This document shows positions 51,962-60,241 of a stretch of 64,000 nt of DNA, in pieces (within the stretch, counting starts at the first letter, position 1; each line of letters opens with the position of its first letter). Location: the NCBI GenBank assembly GCA_963715445.1, contig OY970240.1, forward strand, positions 1,922,001-1,986,000, in the 5' to 3' direction. A program made the translations under genes and the position numbers. Source of the DNA: JAAYBF01 sp963715445 (lineage in GTDB: Bacteria > Actinomycetota > Thermoleophilia > Solirubrobacterales > Thermoleophilaceae). The notes under the pieces were generated by a model, which was given only the letters and a program-made list of their open reading frames with translations, made no database searches and had not been told where the DNA came from.

Positions 51962-53974
51962 CTAGGCGGAGGCCGAGCCTGCGGCTGCCGCGACGCCGTT
52001 TCGCTCGGCGACGAGGTCGACGATGTCTCCCATGATGCGCGAGACCTCGAAGTCCTTGGGCGTGTAGACGCGTGCGATGCCGGCCGCCAGCATCTCGTCC
52101 TCATCGGCCTTCGGGATGATTCCGCCGACCACCACCGGAACGTCGACGCCCGCCGACTTCAGCTCCTCGAGAACCTGCGGGATCAGCTCGCGATGGGATC
52201 CAGAGAGGATCGACAGCCCGACGACGTGGACGCCCTCCTGCACCGCCGTCTGGGCGATGCGGGCGGGGGTGAGGCGGATGCCCTCGTAGACCACGTCCAT
52301 CCCGGAGTCGCGTGCGCGCACGGCGATCTGCTCGGCGCCGTTGGAGTGGCCGTCGAGGCCCGGCTTGCCGACGAGGATCTTGATCCGCCGGCCCAGGGAC
52401 TCGGACACCCGCTCCACGCGGTCGCGCAGCTCGGTGAGCGCGTCGTCCTCGGGTGCGGCCGCGGCGTCGGTCACGCCGGTGGGCGCGCGGTACTCGCCGA
52501 ACACCTCGCGCAGCGCGGCAGCCCATTCGCCGGTGGTGGCGCCGGCCTTCGCCGCGACGAGCGTGGGGGGCATGATGTTCGACTCGGGGTCGGCCGCAGC
52601 GGCGCGCAGCGCCTCCAGCGCCGTGTCGACAGCGGCCTGGTCGCGCTCGGAGCGCCACTTGCGCACCGCGTCGATCTGGTTCTGCTCGACCGCCGGATCG
52701 ACGGTCATGATGCCGCCGTCATCGCCCTCCTGCAGGGGCGAGGGCTCGGTGGACGTGAAGGAGTTCTGGCCGATGACCTTCTGCGTGCCGCTCTCGATGG
52801 CCGCGACCCGCGTGCGGTGCGATTCCACGAGCTGGGTCTTCATGTAGGAGACGGCCGCCACCGCGCCGCCACGCTCCTCGACGACGGCGATCTCGGCGCG
52901 GGCGCCCTCGGCCAGCTCGTCGACCAGGCCGTCCATCACCTTCGAGCCCTCGAAGATGTCGGGGTAGTCGAGCAGGTCAGTCTCGTGGGCGAGGATCTGC
53001 TGGATGCGCAGCGACCACTGCTGATCCCAGGGGCGGGGCAGGCCGAGCGCCTCGTTCCAGGCCGGAAGCTGGAGGGCGCGGGCGCGGGCGTCGCGGCCGA
53101 GGGTCACCGCTAGGGCCTCGAGGACGATCCGGATGACGTTGTTCTCGGGCTGGGCCTCGGTCAGGCCGAGCGAGTTGACCTGCACGCCGTAGCGCATGCG
53201 CAGGAACTTCTCGTCGGTCACGCCGTAGCGCTCACGCCCGATCTCCTCCCAGAGCCGGCCCATGGCGCGCAGCTTCGCGTGCTCCTCGATGAAGCGGATG
53301 CCGGCGTTGACGAAGAAGGAGATGCGCCCGAAGACCCGCGGGAAGGTCTCCTCGGGAACTCGCGGGCGAGCCTCGTCGAGCACGGCGATCGCGGTGGAGA
53401 GCGCGTAGGCGATCTCCTGCACCGGCGTCGCGCCGGCCTCCTGGAGGTGGTAGCTGCAGATGTTGATCGGGTTCCACTTGGGCACCTGGTCGACCGTGAA
53501 GGCGATCATGTCCGCGATCAGCCGCAGCGAGGGCTCGGGCGGGAAGGCGTAGGTCCCGCGCGAGAGGAACTCCTTGATGATGTCGTTCTGGGTCGTGCCC
53601 TGGAGCAGCCCGTAGTCGACGTCGTTCTCCTCGGCGACCGTCATGTAGAGCGCCAGCAGCCACGCGGCGGTGGCGTTGATCGTCATCGACGTGTTCATCT
53701 CGCCGAGCGGGATGCCGTCGAGCAGGGCGTGCATGTCGCCCTTGTGGGCCACGGAGACGCCTACCTTGCCCACCTCGCCCCGGGAGAGCTCGTGGTCAGG
53801 GTCGTAGCCGGTCTGCGTCGGCAGGTCGAAGGCGATCGAGAGGCCGGTCTGGCCCTTTTCGAGGTTGCGCCGGTAGAGCTCGTTCGAGTCCTTGGCGGTG
53901 GAATGCCCCGCATAGGTGCGCATCACCCATGGGCGGTCGCGCTCGGGAAGCCTGTGGCCTTCGGTCTGACTCAT
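51962..53974 (-). CDS. ecm: Ethylmalonyl-CoA mutase (adenosylcobalamin-dependent)
   Basis: A 670-residue single-chain mutase. The TIM-barrel half begins DRPWVMRTYAGHSTAKDSNE, continues with GLSIAFDLPTQTGYD, GTTQNDIIKEFLSRGTYAF and GVQVNSLGLTEAQPENNVIR, and contains RPWDQQWSLRIQQILAHETD. The C-terminal B12 domain has the cobalt-ligating DxHxxG in KPGLDGHSNGAEQIA near residue 555. The RTYAGHSTAK opening and the single-subunit form fit ethylmalonyl-CoA mutase, which turns (2R)-ethylmalonyl-CoA into (2S)-methylsuccinyl-CoA, rather than canonical methylmalonyl-CoA mutase. ATG 53974 is chosen, with TACAAT 6 nt upstream (leaderless). The crotonyl-CoA carboxylase/reductase gene at 55467 supports the assignment. 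Confidence 0.92.
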   Translation of the reverse strand: MSQTEGHRLPERDRPWVMRTYAGHSTAKDSNELYRRNLEKGQTGLSIAFDLPTQTGYDPDHELSRGEVGKVGVSVAHKGDMHALLDGIPLGEMNTSMTINATAAWLLALYMTVAEENDVDYGLLQGTTQNDIIKEFLSRGTYAFPPEPSLRLIADMIAFTVDQVPKWNPINICSYHLQEAGATPVQEIAYALSTAIAVLDEARPRVPEETFPRVFGRISFFVNAGIRFIEEHAKLRAMGRLWEEIGRERYGVTDEKFLRMRYGVQVNSLGLTEAQPENNVIRIVLEALAVTLGRDARARALQLPAWNEALGLPRPWDQQWSLRIQQILAHETDLLDYPDIFEGSKVMDGLVDELAEGARAEIAVVEERGGAVAAVSYMKTQLVESHRTRVAAIESGTQKVIGQNSFTSTEPSPLQEGDDGGIMTVDPAVEQNQIDAVRKWRSERDQAAVDTALEALRAAAADPESNIMPPTLVAAKAGATTGEWAAALREVFGEYRAPTGVTDAAAAPEDDALTELRDRVERVSESLGRRIKILVGKPGLDGHSNGAEQIAVRARDSGMDVVYEGIRLTPARIAQTAVQEGVHVVGLSILSGSHRELIPQVLEELKSAGVDVPVVVGGIIPKADEDEMLAAGIARVYTPKDFEVSRIMGDIVDLVAERNGVAAAAGSASA

Positions 53975-53980
53975 GGTCGG

Positions 53981-53990
53981 ATTGTATGGT
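53981..53990. promoter_or_regulatory. Overlapping divergent -10 boxes for ecm and the MBL-fold gene
   Basis: TACAAT on the minus strand (53986-53981) is 6 nt before ecm ATG, and TATGGT on the plus strand (53985-53990) is 10 nt before ATG 54001. The two boxes overlap by 2 bp, so polymerase can serve only one direction at a time. Confidence 0.45.
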
Positions 53991-54000
53991 GACCTGCTCG

Positions 54001-54846
54001 ATGTCACGAGCAATCGATGTCATGCACCTAGGGCGCGAGCGCGTGATCTGCGCGTTCGAGGTGGCCGGGATGATCGTCGACCCAGGCCCCGCGTCGTCGG
54101 TCGACGCCCTGCTGGACGCGCTCGAGGAGGAGCCGCGCGGGCTGCTCCTGACGCACATCCACCTGGATCACGCGGGCGCCGCCGGAGTCCTCTGCCGGCG
54201 CTTCCCCTCACTCACGGTCTACGTCCACGAGCGCGGCGCGCCGCACCTGGCGGACCCCTCGAAGCTGCTCGCCAGCGCCGGCCGCCTCTACGGCGACCGC
54301 ATGGAGGAGCTCTGGGGCGAGGTGGCTCCCGTTCCCGCCGAGCGGATCCAGGCGCTCGAGGGCGGGGAGCGGATCGAGGGCGGGTTCCACGTCGTCTACA
54401 CGCCCGGGCACGCCTCGCACCACGTCAGCTACTTCGACGAGGCCACCGGCGACGCCTACGTGGGCGACACGGCCGGAGTGCGCTTGCCGCCGCACGAGTA
54501 CACGCAGGCGCCCACGCCGCCGCCGGACATCGACATCGATCTCTGGATGCGCTCCCTCGCGCTGATCGCGGCGTGGGAGCCGAAGGCCCTCTGCCTGACC
54601 CACTTCGGCCGCTTCGAGGACGTGCCGGAGCACCTCGAGCGGATCCGCGAGTCGCTCATCGTGCGGTCCGAGCGGGCGCGGACGCTCGACGCCGACGAGT
54701 TCGCGAGGTGGTCCGAGGCCGAGACGCGCGCCGCCGTGGACATCGAGACGGCCGCTTCCTTCCTGCAGGCGGCGCCGCCGGAGACGCTGGGGCACGGCCT
54801 GCGGCGCTACTGGGCCAAGCGGGCGCCCCAGGGGGCGGCGCTGTGA
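54001..54846 (+). CDS. Metallo-beta-lactamase-fold hydrolase
   Basis: A 281-residue MBL-fold enzyme. The metal motif LLTHIHLDHAGAAGVL (HxHxDH) is near residue 42-56, a further His in VVYTPGHASHHVSYFDE near 135, Asp in AYVGDTAGVRLP near 158 and a last His in LCLTHFGRFEDV near 200. The C-terminal ~70 residues are helical. The substrate is unknown; glyoxalase II-like thioesterase activity is possible and would fit CoA-ester metabolism next to ecm. Its stop overlaps the clpS start (GTGA). Confidence 0.87.
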   Translation: MSRAIDVMHLGRERVICAFEVAGMIVDPGPASSVDALLDALEEEPRGLLLTHIHLDHAGAAGVLCRRFPSLTVYVHERGAPHLADPSKLLASAGRLYGDRMEELWGEVAPVPAERIQALEGGERIEGGFHVVYTPGHASHHVSYFDEATGDAYVGDTAGVRLPPHEYTQAPTPPPDIDIDLWMRSLALIAAWEPKALCLTHFGRFEDVPEHLERIRESLIVRSERARTLDADEFARWSEAETRAAVDIETAASFLQAAPPETLGHGLRRYWAKRAPQGAAL

Positions 54847-55130
54847 GCGTGACCGTGGAGCTGCCGCGCACCGGCGGCCCGGGCAGCGGCCTCGGCGGCA
54901 GCTGGCGCGTGATCGTCCTCAACGACGACCACAACACCTTCGACGGCGTCGCTTCGGCGCTGGCGCGGGTGGTGCCGGGCATCACGCTGGACCAGGGGTA
55001 CTCGATCGCCGACACGATCCACAAGTCGGGTCGGGCGATCGTCTGGTCCGGGATGCGCGAGCCGGCCGAGCACTACTGGGAGCAGCTGCGCGACGCAGGC
55101 CTCACGATGGCCCCGCTCGAACCGGCCTAG
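54843..55130 (+). CDS. clpS: ClpS adaptor protein
   Basis: A 95-residue protein with the ClpS core: WRVIVLNDDHNTFDGVASAL near residue 18 (the NDD metal/N-degron-binding site), VVPGITLDQGYSIADTIHKSG and RAIVWSGMREPAEHYWEQL. ClpS brings N-end-rule substrates to ClpA/ClpC. It is coupled to the MBL-fold gene (GTGA overlap). No clp ATPase gene is in the window. Confidence 0.9.
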   Translation: MSVTVELPRTGGPGSGLGGSWRVIVLNDDHNTFDGVASALARVVPGITLDQGYSIADTIHKSGRAIVWSGMREPAEHYWEQLRDAGLTMAPLEPA

Positions 55131-55146
55131 ACGGCCGTCTCCTGAG

Positions 55147-55470
55147 CTAGCTGGGCGCTGGGGCGAGGGAGCCCTGGCCGACCATGGAGTGGAAGGTCGG
55201 CAGGAGCGGGACCTGGTACAGGTTCTGCACCCCCGCGCGGGCCTCGGAGATCTCCTCCGAGTACCAGTAGCGGTCCCAGTGGTCCTTGGTGGGGAAGTGG
55301 GCGTGCTGGGTGAAGTCGAGCTGCCCCTCCTGGGAGCGCATGAGGTCCCAGTAGGTGGCGCCGAAATCGAGCGCCGCCTCGGCCGCCGGGGTCCAGAGCT
55401 CCTGGAACTTGTCGCCGCGGAACGGGTTGATCGCCCAGCGGACCTCGACGGCCACCGCGCCACTGCTCAT
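55147..55470 (-). CDS. Conserved small protein translationally coupled to ccr
   Basis: A 107-residue protein: VRWAINPFRGDKFQELWTPA, then ALDFGATYWDLMRSQEGQLD, FTQHAHFPTKDHWDRYWYSE and LYQVPLLPTFHSMVGQG. It is rich in Trp, Tyr, Phe and His. The spacing of strands and the FTQHAHFPTKDHWDRYW segment suggest a dimeric alpha/beta-barrel (ABM-like) fold, but no family name can be given. Its ATG overlaps the ccr stop (ATGA), so the two are made together. No signal peptide. Confidence 0.7.
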   Translation of the reverse strand: MSSGAVAVEVRWAINPFRGDKFQELWTPAAEAALDFGATYWDLMRSQEGQLDFTQHAHFPTKDHWDRYWYSEEISEARAGVQNLYQVPLLPTFHSMVGQGSLAPAPS

Positions 55471-56726
55471 GCGCCGACCTCCGCCATGATCGCTCCCGGG
55501 CCCTCCTCGGTCTTGCCGAGTCCCTCGGACTTGGCGCCCACGAGGATCGAGATCTTGCCGAGGTGCTTGTTGTCGCGCATCTGCTGGTGGGCCTCGGCGA
55601 CGCCGTCGAAGCCGAAGGTCTTCCACAGCACCGGGCGGATCTGGCCGGACTCGATCAGCGCGTTCGCCTTCGTGCACTCCCAGGCGTTGGCGAAGTGCGA
55701 GCCGATGATCTGCTTCTGCTTCATCCACAGGTAGCGGACGTCGAAATCGAGATCGAAGCCGGTCGTGCCGGCGCAGATGACGACCTTGCCGAACGGCTTG
55801 ACCGTCAGCACCGAGGTCGGGAAGGTCGCCTTGCCGACGTGCTCGAAGACGATGTTCGGAGCGTCGCCGAGGATCTCCTGGACGGCCTTGCCGAAGCGGC
55901 GGGACTCCTTGAAGCGGGCCTTCTCCTCCTCGGGGGTCTCACCGCCCTTGCGCATCATGCCCTTGAACTCGTTGCGGTCGATCCAGCCGGTCGCGCCTAG
56001 CTGCTCGACGAGCTTGCCCTTCTCGGGCGAGGAGACGACACCCACGCACTCGGCGCCGGCGGCGGCGCAGAGCTGAACGGCGAAGACGCCGAGGCCGCCG
56101 GCGGCGCCCCAGATCAGCACCTTGTCGCCGGCCTGCAGGTTGCACTGGTCCATCAGCATCCGGTACGCGGTGAAGTAGACGAGCCCGTAGGAGGCGGCCT
56201 CCTCCCAGGTCAGGTTCTTCGGCTTGGGCAGCAGCTGCTGGGCCTGGACCTTGGTGAACTGGGCGAACGAGCCCCATGTGGTCTCGTAGCCCCAGATCCT
56301 CTGGCTGGGGGCGGCCATCGGGTCGAGGCCGTGGACCTCGGGATCCTCGTAGGAGGCCTGGTTGCAGTGGATGACGACCTCGTCGCCGATCTTCCAGCGT
56401 GTGACGCCGTCGCCGACCTTCCAGACGATGCCGGAGGCGTCGGAGCCGCCGATGTGGTGGCCGAACTCGGGGTGGTCGCCGTACTTCATGACCGACACCG
56501 GCTGGCCAAGCGCGGCCCAGACGTTGTTGTAGTTCACGCCGGCCGCCATCACGCGGACGATGACCTCGAAGGCGCCCGGCTGCGGGACCTCGATCTCCTC
56601 GAGCTGGAAGGCGTCCTCAGGCTCGCCGAAGCGCTCCTCGCGGATCACCCAGGCCGCCATCTTCTCCGGCAGCTCGCCGGGCTCGACGCTGATGTTCGTC
56701 GGGTCGGTCAGGTCCAGAGCAGACAT
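55467..56726 (-). CDS. ccr: Crotonyl-CoA carboxylase/reductase
   Basis: A 419-residue MDR-family enzyme that reductively carboxylates crotonyl-CoA to (2S)-ethylmalonyl-CoA with NADPH and CO2. Signs: VIREERFGEPEDAFQLEEIE at the start, AAGVNYNNVWAALGQPVSV near 58, FGHHIGGSDASGIVWKVGDG near 90, RIWGYETTWGSFAQF near 145, VLIWGAAGGLGVFAVQLCAA for NADPH near 205, FEHVGKATFPTSVL near 300 and RYLWMKQKQIIGSHFANAWE near 340. The Asn, Glu and His that hold CO2 in studied enzymes appear conserved (NYNN, YETT, GSHF), with Tyr where a Phe is described. This enzyme defines the EMC pathway. The gene is coupled to the small protein at 55147. Confidence 0.94.
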   Translation of the reverse strand: MSALDLTDPTNISVEPGELPEKMAAWVIREERFGEPEDAFQLEEIEVPQPGAFEVIVRVMAAGVNYNNVWAALGQPVSVMKYGDHPEFGHHIGGSDASGIVWKVGDGVTRWKIGDEVVIHCNQASYEDPEVHGLDPMAAPSQRIWGYETTWGSFAQFTKVQAQQLLPKPKNLTWEEAASYGLVYFTAYRMLMDQCNLQAGDKVLIWGAAGGLGVFAVQLCAAAGAECVGVVSSPEKGKLVEQLGATGWIDRNEFKGMMRKGGETPEEEKARFKESRRFGKAVQEILGDAPNIVFEHVGKATFPTSVLTVKPFGKVVICAGTTGFDLDFDVRYLWMKQKQIIGSHFANAWECTKANALIESGQIRPVLWKTFGFDGVAEAHQQMRDNKHLGKISILVGAKSEGLGKTEEGPGAIMAEVGA

Positions 56727-56788
56727 CGGTTAGGTAGATCCCTCCAAGTCGTAGTCGTATCCGCGGCTGGGAGGGTACAGGGAGGGCT

Positions 56789-57958
56789 ATGGATGCGAAT
56801 TCCCTGCGGCGCTCGCGCTTCGTGGTGACGGCCGTCTTCTTCGCCAACGGCCTGGTGTTCAGCTCCCTGTTCGCCCGCTTGCCGGCGATCAAGGCGGACC
56901 TCGGGCTCAGCGACGGAGAGCTCGGCGTGACGCTGCTGTTCTCGACGGCCGGGCTCGTCGCAGCCCAGGTCTACACCGGTGCCGCGGTGGTCCGGTGGGG
57001 TGTCCGGGACGTGCTGCGGGTGGTCGGGCCCGCCTACGCGCTCACGGCGACCCTGCCGGCGCTCGCGCCGTCGGCGGCGACGCTCGCGGTCGCGCTGCTC
57101 GCGCTCGGATCGGCCAACGGCGCCCTCGATCTGACGATGAACGTGGAGGGCGCCGCGGTCGAGCGCCGCTACCGGCGCCCGATCATGTCCTCGCTGCACG
57201 CGGCGTTCTCGTTCGGGGCTCTCGTCGGCGCCGGCTCTGGTGCCCTGGTGGCCGCCGCCGGCGTGCCGCCTGAGCCGCACCTGGCGGGAGTCGCGGTGGT
57301 CGCGCTTCTCATCGTGACCTCGGCGGCGCGCGACTTCTCGCCCGACCGCTCGGAGGAGTCCGGCGCGCCGATGCTGGCGCGACCCTCCCGCGAGCTGGGA
57401 GCGCTCGGCCTGCTTGCGTTCTGCGTGCTGCTGGCCGAAGGGTCGGTCGCCGATTGGAGCGCTGTCTACCTGCGCGAGTCGATGGGCTCCTCCGAGGCGC
57501 TCGCGGCAGCTGGGCTCGCTGCCTTCTCGCTGACGATGGCGGTGGGGCGCCTGGTCGGCGATCGCGTCACGGCCGCCGTAGGGCGAGCGACGCTTGCCGG
57601 CGCCGGCTCGCTGGTGGCGGCCACGGGGCTTGCGCTTGCCGTCGCGGTGGACGAGCCGGTGGTCTCGATCGTCGGCTTCGCCGTGATGGGCACAGGCCTC
57701 GCGACCACCTTCCCGCTCGTGGTGAGCGCGGCCGCCAACCGCGTCGAGGGCTCACCCGGGGCGTCGCTCGCGGCGGTCACCACCGCCGGGTACTCCGGCT
57801 TCGTGATCGGCCCGCCGGCGATCGGGTTCCTGTCCGAGGCGTTCAGCCTGCGCACGGCGCTCCTGCTGCCGGTCGTCGCGTGCCTGCTGGCCGGGGCTCT
57901 CTCGCCGGTCGTCAGCCGGTCGCGGCCGCGATCCCCCGCAGGGGCCTCGCGCGTGTGA
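56789..57958 (+). CDS. Major facilitator superfamily transporter
   Basis: A 389-residue protein with 12 predicted helices. FVVTAVFFANGLVFSSLFAR is the first, LGSANGALDLTMNVEGAAVERR holds the conserved loop region, and SSLHAAFSFGALVGAGSGAL, GAEGSVADWSAVYLRESMG-like LLAEGSVADWSAVYLRESMG and VGDRVTAAVGRATLAGAGSL follow. It resembles the YbjJ/FucP-like group of MFS carriers. The substrate is unknown. A GGAGGG Shine-Dalgarno precedes ATG 56789. Confidence 0.87.
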   Translation: MDANSLRRSRFVVTAVFFANGLVFSSLFARLPAIKADLGLSDGELGVTLLFSTAGLVAAQVYTGAAVVRWGVRDVLRVVGPAYALTATLPALAPSAATLAVALLALGSANGALDLTMNVEGAAVERRYRRPIMSSLHAAFSFGALVGAGSGALVAAAGVPPEPHLAGVAVVALLIVTSAARDFSPDRSEESGAPMLARPSRELGALGLLAFCVLLAEGSVADWSAVYLRESMGSSEALAAAGLAAFSLTMAVGRLVGDRVTAAVGRATLAGAGSLVAATGLALAVAVDEPVVSIVGFAVMGTGLATTFPLVVSAAANRVEGSPGASLAAVTTAGYSGFVIGPPAIGFLSEAFSLRTALLLPVVACLLAGALSPVVSRSRPRSPAGASRV

Positions 57959-57994
57959 GGCCCGTCGTGGGCAGCCGGCGAATAGGATCGGCGA

Positions 57995-58750
57995 ATGCGC
58001 GCAATCGTCTACGCGGTCGCTGGATCGCATCCCGTCCGGGCCGCCCTGCTGATGCTCGACCACAAGGGGGTCGAGTGGCGGCGTCGAGATCTGCCGAACG
58101 TCATCGACCGGCCGATGCTGCGGGCGATGGGATTCCCGGGGCCGACCGTGCCCGCGGTGAAGATCGACGGGCGCAAGGTCCAGACCTCGCGGGCGCTCGC
58201 GCGCCTGCTCGACGAGCTGATCCCCGAGCCCCCGCTGTTCCCCTCGGACCCGGACCGGCGCGCCTCCGTGGAAGGAGCTGAGCGCTGGGGCGACGAGGTG
58301 CTGCAGCCGGTCGCGCGGCGGCTCGCATGGGCCGCGCTCAAGCGCGACCGCTCAGGCCTGCGCAGCTTCATCGAAGGGCCGATCATGGGGATTCCCGCCG
58401 GCCTGGCGGCGAAGACCGCCGGACCGCTGGTGGCGGGCAGCGCGCGGATCAACAAGGCGACGGACGACGCGGTGCGCGCCGACCTGATCACGCTGCCCGC
58501 GCTGCTCGACCAGGTCGACGACCTGATCGCGAACGGCATCGTCGGAGGCGACCAGCCGAACGCCGCCGACTTCCAGATCTTCGCGAGCGTTCGCCTGCTG
58601 ACCTGCTTCGAGGATCTGCAGCCGCTCCTCGCGGGGCGGCCGGGGGCGGCCGAGGCGATGCGCCTCGTGCCGGTGTATCCGGGCTGGATCCCGGCGGTGC
58701 TTCCGCCGGAGTGGCTGCCGAGCGGGCAGCCGGCCGCAGCCTCCGGCTAG
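57995..58750 (+). CDS. Glutathione S-transferase-like protein
   Basis: A 251-residue protein. The N-terminal thioredoxin-like domain reads RAIVYAVAGSHPVRAALLML, then GPTVPAVKIDGRKVQTSRAL with the cis-Pro of GST folds and SRA in place of the usual ES(R). The C-terminal helical domain extends from residue 85 to the end. No CxxC is present at the N-terminus. Actinobacteria often lack glutathione, so the thiol cofactor, if any, is uncertain. TAGGAT 6 nt before ATG indicates a leaderless message. Confidence 0.8.
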   Translation: MRAIVYAVAGSHPVRAALLMLDHKGVEWRRRDLPNVIDRPMLRAMGFPGPTVPAVKIDGRKVQTSRALARLLDELIPEPPLFPSDPDRRASVEGAERWGDEVLQPVARRLAWAALKRDRSGLRSFIEGPIMGIPAGLAAKTAGPLVAGSARINKATDDAVRADLITLPALLDQVDDLIANGIVGGDQPNAADFQIFASVRLLTCFEDLQPLLAGRPGAAEAMRLVPVYPGWIPAVLPPEWLPSGQPAAASG

Positions 58751-58763
58751 ACGCGCGCTCCCG

Positions 58764-59204
58764 CTAGGGAAGCAGGAGGTCGTTGCTGGAGCTCTTGCGC
58801 TCCGGGCCGATCGTGAGCGTGGCGGGCTTGATCTCCCGCTCGACGGCCTGGCTCGATCCCGCGCGCACGGTGTACGTGCCGGGCTCGAGGATCTTCTGGA
58901 TTCTCGCGGTGTCGTCGGGCTGGACCGGACCGACCCGCTCCCTCACCGACTCGCCCTCGAGCGTCACGGTGTGCGCCGTGTCGTCCTGGTTCGAGATCGT
59001 GAGCTCGATCTGCCCGGCACCCTCGCGGGTAGGCGAGAGCGTGACTCTGTCCTTGGTGATGACGCCGCTCAGCTGGACTTGGATCGGCGGGCGCGGGGTG
59101 TTGCCCGTGTCGTCGCCACCGCAGCCGGAGACCGCGATGCTCAGCGACGCGCCACCGATGAGGAGGGTCGCCTTCCAGCCAGACTTCTTGGGGGTCAGCC
59201 TCAT
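58764..59204 (-). CDS. Putative lipoprotein, cupredoxin/Ig-like
   Basis: A 146-residue exported protein with lipobox: LLIGGASLSIAVSGCGGDD. The mature part is beta-rich (QVQLSGVITKDRVTLSPTRE, IELTISNQDDTAHTVTLEGE, IQKILEPGTYTVRAGSS), with the order of strands seen in cupredoxin-like or Ig-like domains but without a full set of copper ligands. No function can be named. It is convergent with the GST-like gene. Confidence 0.7.
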   Translation of the reverse strand: MRLTPKKSGWKATLLIGGASLSIAVSGCGGDDTGNTPRPPIQVQLSGVITKDRVTLSPTREGAGQIELTISNQDDTAHTVTLEGESVRERVGPVQPDDTARIQKILEPGTYTVRAGSSQAVEREIKPATLTIGPERKSSSNDLLLP

Positions 59205-59236
59205 CCCGGGCGCGAACCCTAACCGACCTCACGGAC

Positions 59237-60199
59237 TTACGCGACGTGAGGTGTCGCTTCGAAGGGGAGCGGGACCACCGTCGCCGTGCCTCCGGCTTCC
59301 CCTACGAGCACCTCCTCGCCGAGCGCCGCCTCACGGCGCACCAGCGCCAGTGCGATCGGCCCGAAGGCGGGGGAGATGCACGTCGACCCGATCGTTCCGA
59401 CCTGCTTGTCGCCGACGCGGATCGAGTCGCCGCGCTGCGCCGGAGTGGACAGCCGCAGGCCGCGCAGATGCCGGTTCGGCTTGCCCTTGTAGTGAAGGCG
59501 CGCGACGGTCTCCTGTCCGACGTAGCAGCCCTTGGTGAAGCTCACTCCGCGATCGTTGAGCCCCGCCTCCTGGGGGATCGTGGTGTCGCCCATGTCGAGC
59601 CCGAGGCGGGGGCGGCCCGACTCGATCCGCAGGCACTCGGCGGCGCCTTCGGATGCGACCGGTAGGTCGAGGTCGGCGCGCGCGGCGGCTGCCTGGCGCT
59701 CGCCGCAGATCAGGTCGACGCCGACGTCGGTCGTGACGGCGACGCCGTACGGAGTCGTCAGGTGCGCGTGCTCCAGCTCGCTCGGGGCGGGCGAGAGGAG
59801 CTCCCGCGCGGACGGTCCGATCAGCGACAGCACGGTGTGGTCCGCCGAGAGGTCGGCGAAGCTCACCTGGCGCCCGAGGCTGTAGGTCTGGAAGACATGG
59901 CGAAGCACGGGGAGGGCGATCCCCTCGGCGTCCACGAGCAGCCGATCCTCCGCGAGGCGCAGGACGCGCATGTCCGTGCGGATCTTCCCCTTGTGGTCCA
60001 GCAGCAGGGCGTAGCAGCCGGCGCCCGGCTCGAGGCTCTCCACGTCGTTGCTCACCTGCCCCTGCAGGAACTCGGCGGCCTCTGACCCGCTCAGCTCGAG
60101 GACCGCGCGGCCTGGGCGCTCGAGGAGCCCGGCATCGTGTCTCAGCAGCTCGTACTCGTCGGTGGCGATCACCCACGGGATTCTACGGCCTCGGCCCAT
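59237..60199 (-). CDS. ygfZ: YgfZ/GcvT-like folate-binding protein
   Basis: A 320-residue protein with the GcvT-like fold: ELSGSEAAEFLQGQVSNDVE near 38, DHKGKIRTDMRVL near 70 and the family signature FTKGCYVGQETVARLHYKG near 232, including the invariant K-G-C-Y-x-G-Q-E. YgfZ proteins bind tetrahydrofolate and help assemble or repair Fe-S enzymes. The ATG at 60199 is chosen since the next upstream ATG falls in the AT-rich promoter region shared with the multicopper oxidase. Confidence 0.92.
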   Translation of the reverse strand: MGRGRRIPWVIATDEYELLRHDAGLLERPGRAVLELSGSEAAEFLQGQVSNDVESLEPGAGCYALLLDHKGKIRTDMRVLRLAEDRLLVDAEGIALPVLRHVFQTYSLGRQVSFADLSADHTVLSLIGPSARELLSPAPSELEHAHLTTPYGVAVTTDVGVDLICGERQAAAARADLDLPVASEGAAECLRIESGRPRLGLDMGDTTIPQEAGLNDRGVSFTKGCYVGQETVARLHYKGKPNRHLRGLRLSTPAQRGDSIRVGDKQVGTIGSTCISPAFGPIALALVRREAALGEEVLVGEAGGTATVVPLPFEATPHVA

Positions 60200-60241
60200 C
60201 GCATTTTCAGTCTTGCCTAAATTATGTTTCAATAGGGCCAG
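60200..60241. promoter_or_regulatory. AT-rich divergent promoter/operator between ygfZ and the multicopper oxidase
   Basis: This 42-bp spacer is unusually AT-rich for the region and contains TTGCCTAAATTATGTTTCAA. Read on the minus strand it has TTTAGGCAAG, close to one half of DtxR/IdeR-type boxes. Since the operon encodes a DtxR-family protein, this is a reasonable operator candidate, but the palindrome is weak. Confidence 0.4.

Noticed and set aside
51962..53974. Canonical methylmalonyl-CoA mutase
   Set aside because: The single-chain form with RTYAGHSTAK start and the neighbouring ccr gene fit ethylmalonyl-CoA mutase better.
53985..54846. Longer start of the MBL-fold gene at 53929
   Set aside because: It would overlap the divergent ecm gene; ATG 54001 fits the fold start and the -10 box.
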